Shown here: piece after piece, positions 43,638-54,874 of the stretch
How positions within the stretch are numbered: position 1 is the first letter of the stretch
Layout of the letters: every line of letters begins with the position of its first letter
Assembly (NCBI GenBank): GCA_036362985.1
Contig: JAYGXS010000004.1
Span: 27,123,976 to 27,187,975 of the forward strand
DNA length: 64,000 bases
Reading direction: 5' to 3'
Source: Ligula intestinalis
Lineage: Eukaryota > Platyhelminthes > Cestoda > Diphyllobothriidea > Diphyllobothriidae
Translations under genes and position numbers: made by a program
Notes under the pieces: model-generated
Database searches by the model: none
What the model was told of the DNA's origin: nothing
What the model saw: the letters and a program-made list of their open reading frames with translations, nothing else

Positions 43638-45341
43638 GGAAATACCTGGAACTCGAACGTTCTCATTCATTCGTTATCAGTGATGCATCTTCTCTTCAGT
43701 GACAATGGGGTACTGTCATACCTCTTATGCTAGGGTCGTATCCTAGGGCCCAGCGAAGCATGTTATTTAGTTCCTTAACATAATTGAGACCGTAGCAACT
43801 TTTGATTCTGTTTTAATAAAGCCAATGCATATCCAGGATACACTTTCAAAACTCCGCATAAAGTCAAACTTGCTGGATTCGTTATAGCTTATTTTCCTAG
43901 TGGTAAGTCCGTAATCACCGAGACTTTGGCCTGAAACTACGGCTGCAGAACTGCTCGGAATTACAAAAAACGCATAAAGCCGTACTTAAAGATGCCAGTG
44001 TGGGGAGAGGTAGTCGGCAGTTCATGGATATGATTTTCTTTAAAGCGTGTATGGGAAGCTAGCAAATTCACAGATTCGTTAGAGCGGCTTACCTTTTTGC
44101 ATTTAATAACCGCGGATATAAAGAAATGAACATTTTCATAACTTCTGCCCTTGCCTTTCTTTCTTAACCACGAAACACAAGATAAAGATTTGTTCTAGTG
44201 ATGTGAAAAAGTTTTTGATGCCGTTGCTTCTAGTGCTTCTTTTTAGGCGAATAATCTTCACTTCGTTGAATGATTTAAGTTCGGGATGCGGATGGGTGGG
44301 CACAAGTGTCCGGAGTTTTCAGTCCTTATTCAGTTTTCTGGATCCATAATTCTGCACCAGATAGAGGTACGTCTGTGATAAGTGAAGCCTTAGTCGATTG
44401 CGGGCCGCTGACTCATCACCATTGCTATCAGAATAACGCCTGACAAAGGGTTCAGAATCCGAAAATGCAGTGAGGTCGGAAGAGAGATTCCACCGACTCC
44501 ACATCCCCATTAGCACCTGTTGGGCGCTTTCATTATCCGTTATGGTGTAGAAGGACGTACTGTGTGAAAATCCGTCAGCTGGTAGTCATGGTATTTTCCT
44601 TCGAACACAGGGGCTCCATCGACACGGGTTAGTGGTCATGTTTAACCTTGAAGGACTTGACCACGGACATACCTTCTTCTGCTAAATTATCTTGAATGAC
44701 GCACAACAGCTCACACATCTATGCAAACAATATGCAGCAAACGTTAATTTGATCTTCAATAAGACTGTATAGTCCAACTGTCTCCGTATTACGCTTTGCA
44801 GCAGGGAACTGGCATGTATTCACCGTCTTGAAGCGGCAACTACTTTCGGTAATATGATAAGTACACAAAAAATACTTCTCATGCTACTTGAACCCCAAAT
44901 TGCCTTGTTATGAATTGTAGGGTGTGACTTTTAGAAATCTTAAAAAGTCTCTGATATAGACTCACCCCTCGAATTTATCGGAGCAATTACTGTTTGCTCA
45001 CAATATTAAAGAACTAGCTGTCAGAAAAAGCGTTGAATAAACGAAGGTCATGAATTTTCGGTAGGAAATGTTGCGACCCGCACATCTTAAGGGCAGTTTA
45101 TTGATAAATTTGGAATCCTTTCCCACACAAACGCAGCATTTTCAGCTCGGTGCTACGAACCGAACTGCGGAGGCATATTTAATAAAACTGGATTGTTAAA
45201 GCTTGACTGAACTATTGGGGCCTTTAAGTCAAGCCTGATAAGCAACTGGTAATTATTGGGTTTTTTCTGAGGTTGGTCAGGTGTACCACAAACCCGAACA
45301 AGAAGGATTCAAAGTTCGGAATTTAGCTCACGTTGATAATT
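43638..45341. other. no gene recognised
   Basis: About 1.7 kb of unique-looking spacer with only short chance frames (for example 44319-44516 minus). No repeat, RNA or splice structure was recognised. Confidence 0.4.
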
Positions 45342-45346
45342 GATTC

Positions 45347-45761
45347 TGTTAGGATGGCCTAACGAGCAGCCTTAGCAAGCAGTAGCTTCCTAAGCATAGC
45401 CACACCCAAGCAGGCTATCGATCGGCCTGCACGAGCGAACGTGCAAAGGCCACAAATCGATCGATAATTTGGATTTTAAACCACTGTAATCCACTGAGCC
45501 AAACAACCAATGGGACTGGCCACCATTTCAGAAGAGATCTGATTGGCTCAATGGACATCGTTACATACGTTGGTTTCCCTAAAATTTGTTGTACATAGAA
45601 CACTAAAAGACTTCCGCTTCTGCATAATTCCTGTCGTGTTCTCTCCTTGGGGGCTCACATGATGCGCAGTTATACGGCAAATATGTTGGCCTGGGCCTCC
45701 ATTACAACAACTATGCGACACATTGCGTGGAGATATCTGGGCCTGTGCCTCCGTTATAACA
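45347..45761 (+). repeat. 5' LTR
   Basis: 415 bases from TGTTAGGATGGCC to CGTTATAACA. It aligns with the 3' LTR along its length (CAGCCTTAGCAAGCAGTA, CACCCAAGCAGGCTATCG, CATCGTTACATACGTTGG). It is about 50 bases longer because a segment near 45660-45720 is duplicated (GGCCTGGGCCTCC and GGGCCTGTGCCTCC). Confidence 0.9.
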
Positions 45762-45764
45762 TTT

Positions 45765-45781
45765 TGGTGACGTAGACCCGG
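45765..45781 (+). promoter_or_regulatory. tRNA primer-binding site
   Basis: TGGTGACGTAGACCCGG starts three bases after the 5' LTR. Its TGG pairs with the CCA end of a tRNA, as in primer-binding sites of LTR retrotransposons. I could not identify the tRNA from the sequence alone. Confidence 0.7.
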
Positions 45782-45857
45782 ACTCACTATGTCCAGTTCC
45801 GCGAAACAACTGTAATCTTTCCTATAACAGCAAAAAGCTCCGTTTGAGGAGGCTCAC

Positions 45858-46735
45858 ATGAAGATGAATGAGTCCATGATGCAAAAATTCAGTTTTCATT
45901 TATCTGGTCCAGATTCTTCCATAAAACAATCCACATCAGTAGGCGCCACTGCTGCCTCTATCACAGAGTTCATTTATGGTCTTGACTCCGGCGTTAATTT
46001 TGACGCTTGGTTCAAACTTTGGGAAGACATTTTCCGCGTGGATTTCGCCAAAGCCGATGATGCATTGAAAGTGCGCCTGCTTTTACGGAAATTAAGCACC
46101 AGAGAACACGAGCGGTACGCGGATATCATTCTGCAAAAACACCCTCGTGACTTCACTTTCAACGAAACTGTCCAGTGCCTGTCAGATACTTTGGCGAGAA
46201 TCATCATTGTTCAATATTCGGTACCAGTGTCTCAAGCTGGTGAAAAACGAGACAGATGGTTTTCTTATACTCGCCAGTACTGTCAACTGTGATTGTGAAC
46301 GGTTAAAGCTCCGAGAGTTGACCGATGACCAATTCAAGTGCCTCATTTTTGTGAGCGCCTCGCAGTCACCTCGTGATGCTGAAATCCGGACCCGTCTGCT
46401 CTCACAAATTGAACAGGACCCGAAGTTTACTTTGCAGATATTGACGGCCAAGTGTCAGTGGCTGAAGAATCTCAAGCATGATTCTGCGATCGTGGAGCAT
46501 CACAGTTCCTCGTTTGCCGCGACCAATGTTCATGCTGTCACTCGGACTAAGTCAGTCTTGCCATAGAAGTCCCATGATCCCACACCCAGAAAACCATCAG
46601 CGTGCTGGCAGTGTGGTGAATGGCATTTCGTTCGCTTCTGCCCATTTAAGACGCACTTTTGTCAGAAAGGCCACAAGCGAGGTCATAAGGAAAACCACTG
46701 TCGGGCAGGTCACCCCCCAAATCTAGGGCAAATGA
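45858..46735 (+). pseudogene. gag with two zinc knuckles, broken
   Basis: The first 110 codons from ATG 45858 are open (FIYGLDSGVNFDAWFKLW, DFAKADDALKVRLLLRKLS), a capsid-like helical region typical of Gypsy-group gag. Near 46215 the frame shifts and several stops follow. Two Cys/His clusters at 46603-46701 (CWQCGEWHFVRFCPF, then CQKGHKRGHKENHC) are the RNA-binding zinc knuckles. The protein would package element RNA. It cannot be made intact from this copy. Confidence 0.8.
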
Positions 46736-46799
46736 CAGGAAGACGAGAAGTTCCAAACGCAGTACATCGTACCCTGGACTAAAGTCCAGCTCACTCCTA

Positions 46800-47110
46800 G
46801 CCACATTCCAGACTGATTTTGAGGCACGGAGGAAATACCTTACGGTTACCATCAATGACAAACCCGTACGCCGCCAGCTGGACACAGCACCAGACATCAA
46901 CCTAATCTCCTTACACACTTGGCAGATGACTGGACGGCCTCCGATGATCACATCGGATAAAAAGGCTATGAAGGTTTCAGGCGGACTCCTTTAGCTCACG
47001 GGTGAGCTTGAATGTGACGTTTACTTTGAAGGCACCCAATTCAGGAGAACATGCTACCTTACCGACCGCCCAAAGCTTAACTTAATTGGCCTTGACGGGA
47101 TCGAGAAGCT
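46800..47110 (+). pseudogene. retroviral-type protease remnant
   Basis: The frame encodes RRQLDTAPDINLISLHTW (near 46873), matching the LDTGSD-type active site of aspartic proteases of this element group but with the catalytic Gly replaced by Ala. The stretch ends with LNLIGLDGIEKLGLLD, the usual end of the protease domain (a LIG-like strand). One in-frame stop (TAG near 46993) interrupts it. Reverse transcriptase should follow and does not. Confidence 0.7.
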
Positions 47111-47520
47111 CGGTCTCCTAGACTTGCCACTCAACCGCTTTTGCAATTGTGTGCAGTCAGCTTGGCCCAATCCCGCCAAATCAGATCAGGTAACAACAAA
47201 TCTGATGTCAGCACCTCCACCTTATGCCAAAGTGCCTAAGAAGGAGGACGAGGATCCAGGACAGAAAGCGCCAGCATCGTCCGTGCCCCTTCAAACACCT
47301 GGTTGGTCAACTCGCAGGGGCGCGCGAAAAAGACGTTGTGTCTCAACAAAGTCTCCATCTTCCTCTCTCATGACTGCCGCCGACTCCCTAGACCTCTCCA
47401 CGAGGAACCCCCGGGCCAAAAAGTCACGAACTCAAGCCTCTAAACAATCAGCCCATCCAACGTCAATGCAAAGGAAATTCAACTGACGCCACGGTGAAAA
47501 ACAACGATTATTCCACCCAG
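47111..47520 (+). other. deletion junction region of the LTR element
   Basis: A 120-codon frame (47124-47486) covers this stretch. Its first 25 or so codons continue the protease tail; the rest is Lys/Ser/Pro-rich (KKEDEDPGQKAPASS, RGARKRRCVSTKSPSS) and matches no pol domain. It replaces the expected reverse transcriptase, RNase H and integrase of about 2.5 kb. It may be the variable tail of gag-pol or acquired sequence. Confidence 0.5.
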
Positions 47521-47700
47521 GTCAGACGGTGCTTGCAAAGGACTACAAGAATAATCATGAAAAGTGGACGATTGAACGTGTGTACAGAAAGTGTGGTGAC
47601 GTGGTTAACGAGATTCGGGTCGGCTCTGACATCTGGGTGTGGCATGCCAACCAGTTGAAACACACTGAATGTGCTGACATGTGAAAACCAGACCCAGCCT
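47521..47700 (+). pseudogene. pol C-terminus remnant
   Basis: Encodes VLAKDYKNNHEKWTIERV, then GDVVNEIRVGSDIWVWHAN and QLKHTE. This is the integrase C-terminal region seen at the end of Gypsy-group pol polyproteins (a small beta-barrel ending VGSDIWVRHxNQL). Only this tail of pol survives before the 3' LTR. Confidence 0.7.
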
Positions 47701-47879
47701 TATCACTGGAACTATAACAAGACACATTCGACCTGCCAAAACCAAGGCAAGAAACTACAGTACCAGTAGTCATTCAATCTTCCCAAGCTTCCGGGCGATC
47801 AGGCTGGAAACGAATTTAAACGGTTCTGTTGCAAGTGAATCACGAACTCAAATCTTACGATTTGTCTTCAGAGAGGATA

Positions 47880-48241
47880 TGTTAGGAGGGCCTAAAGAGC
47901 AGCCTTAGCAAGCAGTAACTTGCGAAGCATAGCTACACCCAAGCAGGCTATCGGTCGGCCTGCAGGAGCGGACGTACAAAGGCCGCCAATCGATCGACAA
48001 TTTGAATTTTAAACCACTGTTATCCACTGAGCCAAACAACCAAGGGAACTGGCCACCATTTCAGAAGGAAATCTGATTGGCTCAATGGACATCGTTACAT
48101 ACGTTGGTTTACATAAATTTGCTGTACATAGAACACTAAAAGACTTCTGTAGTTGCACCCTTCTTGTTGTGTTCTCTCTTTGGGGGCTCACACAGTACGT
48201 CACTGGGTGGCAATATCTCGGCCAAGGCATTCGTTACAACA
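47880..48241 (+). repeat. 3' LTR
   Basis: 362 bases from TGTTAGGAGGGCC to CGTTACAACA, followed immediately by GATTC. A short purine-rich tract (CAGAGAGGATA) precedes it. It differs from the 5' LTR by substitutions and by lacking the 50-base internal duplication, so the insertion is not recent. Confidence 0.9.
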
Positions 48242-48246
48242 GATTC

Positions 48247-49480
48247 AGAGTTAAATTCTTGGCAGCTGCGTCCTGCAATATTCACATTCATACGGAGGCC
48301 TTAGAATCGCTGAACGCCATGTCGGCGTTAGTTGTTGGTATCACCTATGACGATGGTATCTCACTCGTAACGCCTCGGCAATTGCCTATTAATTTAACGG
48401 TGGGCATGTAAAGATGTACTCCATCATTCTAACAGTGCATGACATGTATGCAATGAGTGCGTTTTGTGAGCAAAGTGCAACCGGTATCGTGTATAATTCA
48501 TGCAGATTCCCCTGTTAAGACGCTTAATTAAGTTTTATTTGACTAAGATCAAAGAACATCTCATGCCATATTCCTTTATTTTACTATTAAAATGTATGGA
48601 ACAAGTTTCTGACATGCCTGAAAGGAATTCTAAATTTAGAAAGAGACATTTCTGCCTGACACTCAGGCCACTGGTTGGCCCTATCGCAAGGGGTTAAGTG
48701 AGTTAAACCGTACAACTGCGATCTTTAGACCTTGGCTACTTGGGGCTTAAGAGAAGTCGTTAGAGGCCAGAGTAGTAGGAAGAGTTTATTGTGTACACAA
48801 GGGAAAGGAGAATAGATGGAGGAAGTCTGACTTGGCAAGCCTACGACCGGCAGGAGAGCCAGCCGCAGTCCAAGTGAGGTCTTAGCAGTAATCCGGCTAG
48901 AAGACAGAGAGAGCGCGTCCATTAGCTAGGTCAGCCTTGAGATTTTGGACAAGGAAGCAGCTTGCATCGGAAATGCGTGCAAGCTTGCCATTCGTCACTT
49001 AGCTCAAACCGCGAAGATGTGGGAAGTGTGGCTGGCTGATCGAGACGTCGAAAACCGCGTCGGTGAGCCTTTGGGAAAGTGCACTTCGACGCGAGCTAGT
49101 CGGCCAGGCACGACCCACTACAGCCCCGCGCACTTGATAGGCTGCTCCTTCCTTATCGAAAGTTTTTCTGCCTAAATGCGTGTGTTAGTAGTGTTCCCGA
49201 TGGTAAAGATTAACTCCACCGAAAACGGCCACCTTCCGAAACTGTAACGGTAACCCTGCCGCGTCAAAAATAAACAAACGTCCAAAGATGCTTTCTAGTT
49301 GGGATTTTAATCACATATTTTCTGCTGAATATTTATATTGTCTTATATACGGTCCGCAGCATTCAGAGCATTTGGAGTTGCAGAAGATAGGGGATGTCTA
49401 AAAATATGGGGGTCCGGCTGCCCCTATGAATGGGGCTGTGCGCTATCAGCTTAGGCATGACAAAAAGGTTTATGGTAATA
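48247..49480. other. no gene recognised
   Basis: Spacer between the LTR element and the next LINE. Open frames of 60-76 codons on both strands show no motif. It may contain the decayed 5' part of the LINE that becomes recognisable near 49500. Confidence 0.4.
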
Positions 49481-49499
49481 AGAAGCCCACTGTGGTACG

Positions 49500-52240
49500 C
49501 TCCTAAGGAACTCGTGTCTTTCTAATCGTAAAATGCCGCAAAATATACTGAAATGGCGGAGGCGTAATCCATGCAATTGCCTTAATAAATACTTTTAACG
49601 TGTTGGTGCATGCTATTGATGGCTTAGTAGTATCAATGCTAGAACGCACCCACACCGAAGACGACCGTGTGGAACAACTCTGGTTGTCGGTCAAGGCCGC
49701 TACTGGTGCAACTACAACCGTGGGTGTTATATATCAAAGCCCTCAAGCTAACGGTATCAAATGGTTGCCTAAGGTCAAGAAGTATGCCAAAAGGTCGCGG
49801 GTCTGCATTGTTGGTAACTTCAATTGCCCAATCATCCAGTGGTATAATCTAATTCTAGAAGGCCCTGCCTCGAAGATGGAGAGCGCGTTGCTAGAAATGG
49901 TAAACGAAGCTCATTTCCTACAACATGTTGCCCAGCCTACGCGGATAGCTGATTAAGGTATTGCCTCATGCCTGGACTTGATATTCACAAATGGCCACAC
50001 GAAATAATCTGATATAAGAGGCTCTGCATCCCTCTGCACCAGTGATCATGCTACTGTCTTAGCAGCACTACAAATAACCGGATCGCCGTCAATGCGTAGA
50101 TGCTACACGCCGGCATATTGGAAGACTGATTATGACGACATGAGACATAGCGCTATGAACTTATCCTGGGAGCCGAGTAGCTCTGCCAATGTCGAAGAAC
50201 GCTGGAACTTGATCCGTGGAAATATTGAGCGGCTCTGTACCAACTTTGCCCCCCTGAAGCTCTTTGGATGCGCAGCATGTCACCCCCATGGATCGATGGC
50301 GAGACAAAACGCGAGTTGAAGACCATGAGACATGCCTACAAGGCCTTCATGATCTTGAGAACAGACGAAGCGAAAGTGACATACAAAGCAATCAGAGATG
50401 TATGCAAGCGTATAATGAGGTCGAAGAAAGAAGCGTACGAAGAAGATCTGGTGCAAACCGTTGATACCCAGCCAAATTGATTTTATTCATTCCTGAAAAG
50501 AAAAAGTCGCGCAACCCCGGGCATTCAAGTTCTCCACAATATAGATGGTGTGCTCCAAACAGATGAGTTATGTATGGCTGAACTCTTAGCTGTACAATAC
50601 TTCACTGTCTACTTGTCACAAGCGCCCAACAGTGAAGTCCGCGACGTCCCTGACCGAACTGAAAGCGACATAATAATTACCTTTGTAGATGTGGAGAATG
50701 CACTAAGTAGATTGATACCTAATAAGGCCGCTGGACCCGACAATCTTAATCCGAGGGTAATTCGCGAGCTTGATTATGCAATCGCACCGAACATCAGAGA
50801 ACTTTTTCTGTTACCGCTAGCCACTGCCACGGTGCCGGATGGCTGGAAGCAGAGCCTAATGACTCCGAGATACAAAGGTGGTGACCGTTTTCTGCCCCAG
50901 AACCATCGACCAGTCAGCCTGACTTCCGTGTCTGTGAAAGTTCTGGAAAATTTCATCTGCCACGAAATCGATGCCAACATTGGGATATCCACAATCCTGC
51001 CGATAGAACAACACGGCTTTTTCAAAGGCAAATCATGTACTACTAACCTCATGGTGGCACGCGAAGCTTGGTGCGAAGCAAAAGAAATACGACTAATTGT
51101 TCATGCGGCCTTAATCGACCTCAGTAAGGCATTTGACAAAGTTGATCACGAGCTCCTACTGACCAAGCTCAGTTATATTCCCATCCCAAGAGCTATAGTC
51201 AAATGGATAAAAGGGTACCTGTTCGGTAGACAATGCCGCGTCAGGGTGGGTGAAAGGTGTTCTTCTGCGCATGAGGCTCGTAGTGGCGTACCGTAAGGGT
51301 CGGTGCTGGGTCCCACACTATTTTCCATAAAAGTTTTAGGTATCCCATCAAGACTATCGTCCTATGCCTTCTATTTGCGGACGACCTCAAGGTATGGCAT
51401 GTTAAACGCAGCCCCGCAGATACAATAACTTTCCAAAAGGATCTTAATGTGATCTATGAATGGTCATTGGAGATCAAGACACTGGTCAACGTAAACAAAC
51501 CAAATTTTATGATAATTGGGAGAAACCGGGACCACACACCTTTTACAATGGGCAACATGACACTTGCAGCTGTTAAAAGTACTCGTGACTTTGGCGATAT
51601 CATTCAAGACGACCTCAAAACCCGAGAGCAATCAACTCTGACGAGACGCAAGGGACTGGCACTACTTTGGATGTTCTAAAGAGCATTCACTTTCTGGTCC
51701 ACGCAGTTATTCCGTAAGCTAATGGTCGTATTCATCCACCCTATAATGGAGTATGGATCTACCGATTGGTTCCCGCGTACGAAGGACGACGTGACCGATA
51801 TCGAAAATGTGCAACGGCTGGGGTCAAGAATGGTGCCCGAAGTGAAATGGCTGACATATCCGGAGCGCTGTAAAGCACTGGAACTGTTCACCCTCGAATT
51901 TCGACGCTCCAGACTTGACCAAATCACGATGTACAGAGTGATCGTTTGCGGCGAAATCCCGGTGATAGCACAATACTTCACTCTGGCCGTTGACATGCCT
52001 ACGTGCGGACACTGCTTCAAACTGATGGTACAAAGAATAGATGGCCTTCCGCATATCAATTGACTCTCAAAGCGAGCCGTGAATGCATAGAACAATCTCT
52101 CCCCAAATGTTGTTGCTGCTGACACAGTTGCCGGTTTCAAGAATAAATGCGACGCTATATTAGAACAGTGATCTGTACCATTCACGGGAGTGCTCCTGCC
52201 TTGGCAGGGGGATTGGTCTAACCTGAAAACTCCCATATGT
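49500..52240 (+). pseudogene. decayed CR1-like LINE ORF2
   Basis: Plus strand, same group as the LINE at 20440. Endonuclease pieces: DRVEQLWLSVKAATGATTTV, VGNFNCPIIQWY and the end of that domain near 50050. Linker (50092-50480). Reverse transcriptase (50550-51296): AAGPDNLNPRVI, HRPVSLTSVSVKVLE, EQHGFFKGKSCTTNL, ALIDLSKAFDKVDHELL, ARSGVP. A TAA stop at 51294 falls inside the GVPQGS motif where Gln is expected, and the catalytic box near 51375 is reached only by changing frame (FADDLKVW-like). The post-RT region (51722-52063) has IEYGSTDWFPR and CGHCFKLMVQR. Several stops and shifts. ORF1 and the first endonuclease residues are missing. Confidence 0.85.
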
Positions 52241-52503
52241 CCGGTGGCTGCGAAGAAGGGGTTTCCACGGATCCGTTCGCTACCCTCTATTGATGAAACA
52301 TGAATTCATGTATATTTTAATGAGCTGAATTTACAATCGCTGAACCAAACGCTCAACTCCATGCTTGTGAGATGCCTTCTAGGTTCGACACGAAGGATAT
52401 ACTCGTTTTACTAAACCTTTTGCCCGCTCTTAATATTACTGAAATTTCAATTTTTCGTGCTTTTTTGAATTTTCAAGACAGATTTTAAAGTTGGGAGTGA
52501 ACC

Positions 52504-52750
52504 CCTGATAGCGCTAGTGCAATATATTGCATGCAGCTTTGGTGGTATTCAACCGGTTACAAACTCCGCTAATCAGGTAACTTAAAAGCATTGGAGGTTC
52601 CAACAACATCTATGTTTTTGGAATCTCCAATGCTTTTAAGTTACCTGATTGGCGGAGTTTGCAACCGGTTGAATACCACCGAAGCTGCATGCAGGCATTT
52701 TGTTTCTGTATTGCAATACAGAAACAAAATGCTCCAGTGAATGCTATCAG
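52504..52750. repeat. foldback (hairpin) element
   Basis: Arms 52528-52602 and 52619-52693 are 75 bases each with four mismatches and a 16-base loop (52603-52618). The pairing resumes outside with CCTGATAGC at 52504-52512 against GCTATCAGG at 52742-52750. The right side contains the separate palindrome at 52695-52732. The RNA from either strand would form a very stable stem. It may be a foldback transposon, a MITE or a structured RNA locus. No target duplication was recognised. Confidence 0.9.
52695..52732. repeat. 38-bp perfect palindrome inside the foldback
   Basis: GCATTTTGTTTCTGTATTG is followed directly by its exact reverse complement CAATACAGAAACAAAATGC, with no spacer. It sits between the inner and outer arm of the right side of the foldback, where the left side has only a few AT bases. 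It is therefore an extra hairpin added to one arm. Confidence 0.95.
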
Positions 52751-54874
52751 GTACATCGATATATTAATGTGCGTGGTAAAATTTGAGTGTGTGAACATTA
52801 CCCTTATAGCGATTCCTGTGCAAATCGAGCGCTAGGTTGACAAAAATCGAAGGCAAATCGTACTCGAAAATTCGCGCGTTGATTCAAACCGAACGAAGGT
52901 TGACTGCCGTTATAATTAAGCCGTAAATCCATCCCTCAATGCGATTAATTGGAAGGAAGACAACTTCAATTTGCTACTTCTTAATAAAAAATAAAAAATA
53001 AATTCGGACGAATGTGTACAGTAAATACTATCAAGGTTGTTTGGAGGAGCCCCAATTGTCCACACTTCCTACGCATTGAAAAATAAATTGGAATTCAATA
53101 TTGCACTGTGGAGAACATGCTGTAGCGAGGTTTGATTCAATACCATTCCGATTTTGGCTAATCGAGGCTTTATGCATCCGCTTATGCAGTCGGTCGTGCA
53201 CTTAAAAACCATTCTTTAAGGCTTCTAATCATTTCTGCTTATCTAATCGCTGGTCGGTAGTCTACCGTTGGAACACCTCTGTATAACCTCATGGTGAACG
53301 CATGAGTGAGAATGCTTACCCAGAATCACGTCATACACGACTGTTCTAAATAGGACAGTCATCCATAAAATATTACATGTTGCGTTAGGTTCTCCATGAA
53401 TATTGCATTGAAATTTGGTTCGTGAAGGTGGCAACAGTGTTCTCCCCGAAAGATTGCAAGGTGTCAGCACATGAATACTGCAATGCAGAAGTTAAATTTC
53501 ACAGTCGCTGCCGATATATAAAAATCTTAGGTACTCGTATGGGTACAAATAACTAACTTGGTCGTTTTTTTACAGTCAAGTAATTTTAACGTTGTCCAAA
53601 TTTAATTTTCCTAAATAATGGACAAATGAGATGCGTGGTAGGGATTGGACTGTGTTCCTTGATTTTATGGTGCAGGTTAGTTGTATGCTAAACTTGCGTC
53701 CAAGTGGCTTCGGCCGCGGGAAAATGTAAAGAGCGTCAAAAGCCACAACTTCCTATTCACTCGTGTACGAACCGTCGGTACACGTCCATACAGCAGGCTG
53801 CGTTTCATGAAATTATGTTTGGTGTTCCAGACCGCACCTCTCTTGTTGCAGTGTCATCCACCAAAGCCTTCTCTCTAAAAATTGTATTTAATTTTTTAGG
53901 TCGATTAAGCTGCTAACTGTGAACCTGTGCATTGTCTCTTTTTTATTCTAAGATGAACATGTGCACTCTGAAGAAGCCACTTTTTAACCTAGTGCGTTTT
54001 ACTCGATCAGAGAACATTGTCTCAGGCAACAATAGCATGTACCTGGATCCATGGAAATGATACCTCGGCCGCCTTACTAAATGCGACCTTTGACCTCATC
54101 TTAGGTTGTGGGTTTTCTCTTTCAGTCAACTCTTTCCGTAATAATGCTTGTAAATATTTTCGGAATCAATCTTCGGAGTGTATTATTTATCCCAGTTTCA
54201 TAATTTTGCGTGAATTACACCTCGGTAAGGTGGATTCATGCGTATTTGCCTTAACGTGTATGGGTCGGCTTATATCTTGTTGGGTTACTGGTACGTTGCT
54301 TGAATAATATAAAACTATTTGATCAAACATCGCTTATAAAAGACCAGTTGGGTATGGATCGGAGGGCGTCGCGTATATATCGCCGATTATTGAAGATATT
54401 TTGGTATTTGACTAGAGTCTACCCATCGGCCCTTAGAAGTAGGTGGAATTTATCACATTTTAACTACCATTTTTATTTTTACTTCGAGATCCAGAGGAAT
54501 TCAAGTATCACATTTTTTGTGTTATCTTTTTAGACTTCTATCTCGATAATTTATGTAGGACTGAAGCGATAGTCTAAAACATCTTATTTCATTATTCTTT
54601 TTGCTGAGTCGCCGCCTGAGCGCCCGAAAAAGTAAATATGCCACAATTTTTGCATCTTGTTGTAGTGAACACTATAAGCTTTTTTATAATGACCCGGTTT
54701 GGCTCCTGATATAGGAGTGTGGGACTTTGCTTCCTTAGTTCGTCATTCAAAGTTGTCTGTAGTCCACATAATTTACCTAAGAGAATCTTGACACATCTTA
54801 GGAAACATAGGGCTTTGGACGTGCAGCTGTACTAACTTTTGATCTTTGTTTTATGTGATTTACCCTATTTTTAG
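52751..54874. other. no supported gene; upstream exons of the RSRC1-like gene may lie here
   Basis: The gene that follows needs at least one upstream coding exon that ends with two leftover bases before a GT donor. Frames at 53681-53916 and 54017-54533 on the plus strand have no recognisable domain, and I could not phase any of them to the exon at 54875. Confidence 0.35.

Larger units (their letters stand above)
45342..48246 (+). mobile_element. LTR retrotransposon with GATTC target duplication, pol deleted
   Basis: The element is bounded by the 5-bp direct repeat GATTC (45342-45346 and 48242-48246). Inside are a 5' LTR (45347-45761), a primer-binding site, gag with zinc knuckles, an aspartic-protease-like stretch, the last 50 or so residues of pol, and a 3' LTR (47880-48241). 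Both LTRs begin TGTTAGGA and end ACA. Reverse transcriptase, RNase H and integrase are missing between about 47100 and 47520. The pieces that remain resemble Gypsy-group elements. With broken gag and no pol it is non-autonomous at best. Confidence 0.9.
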
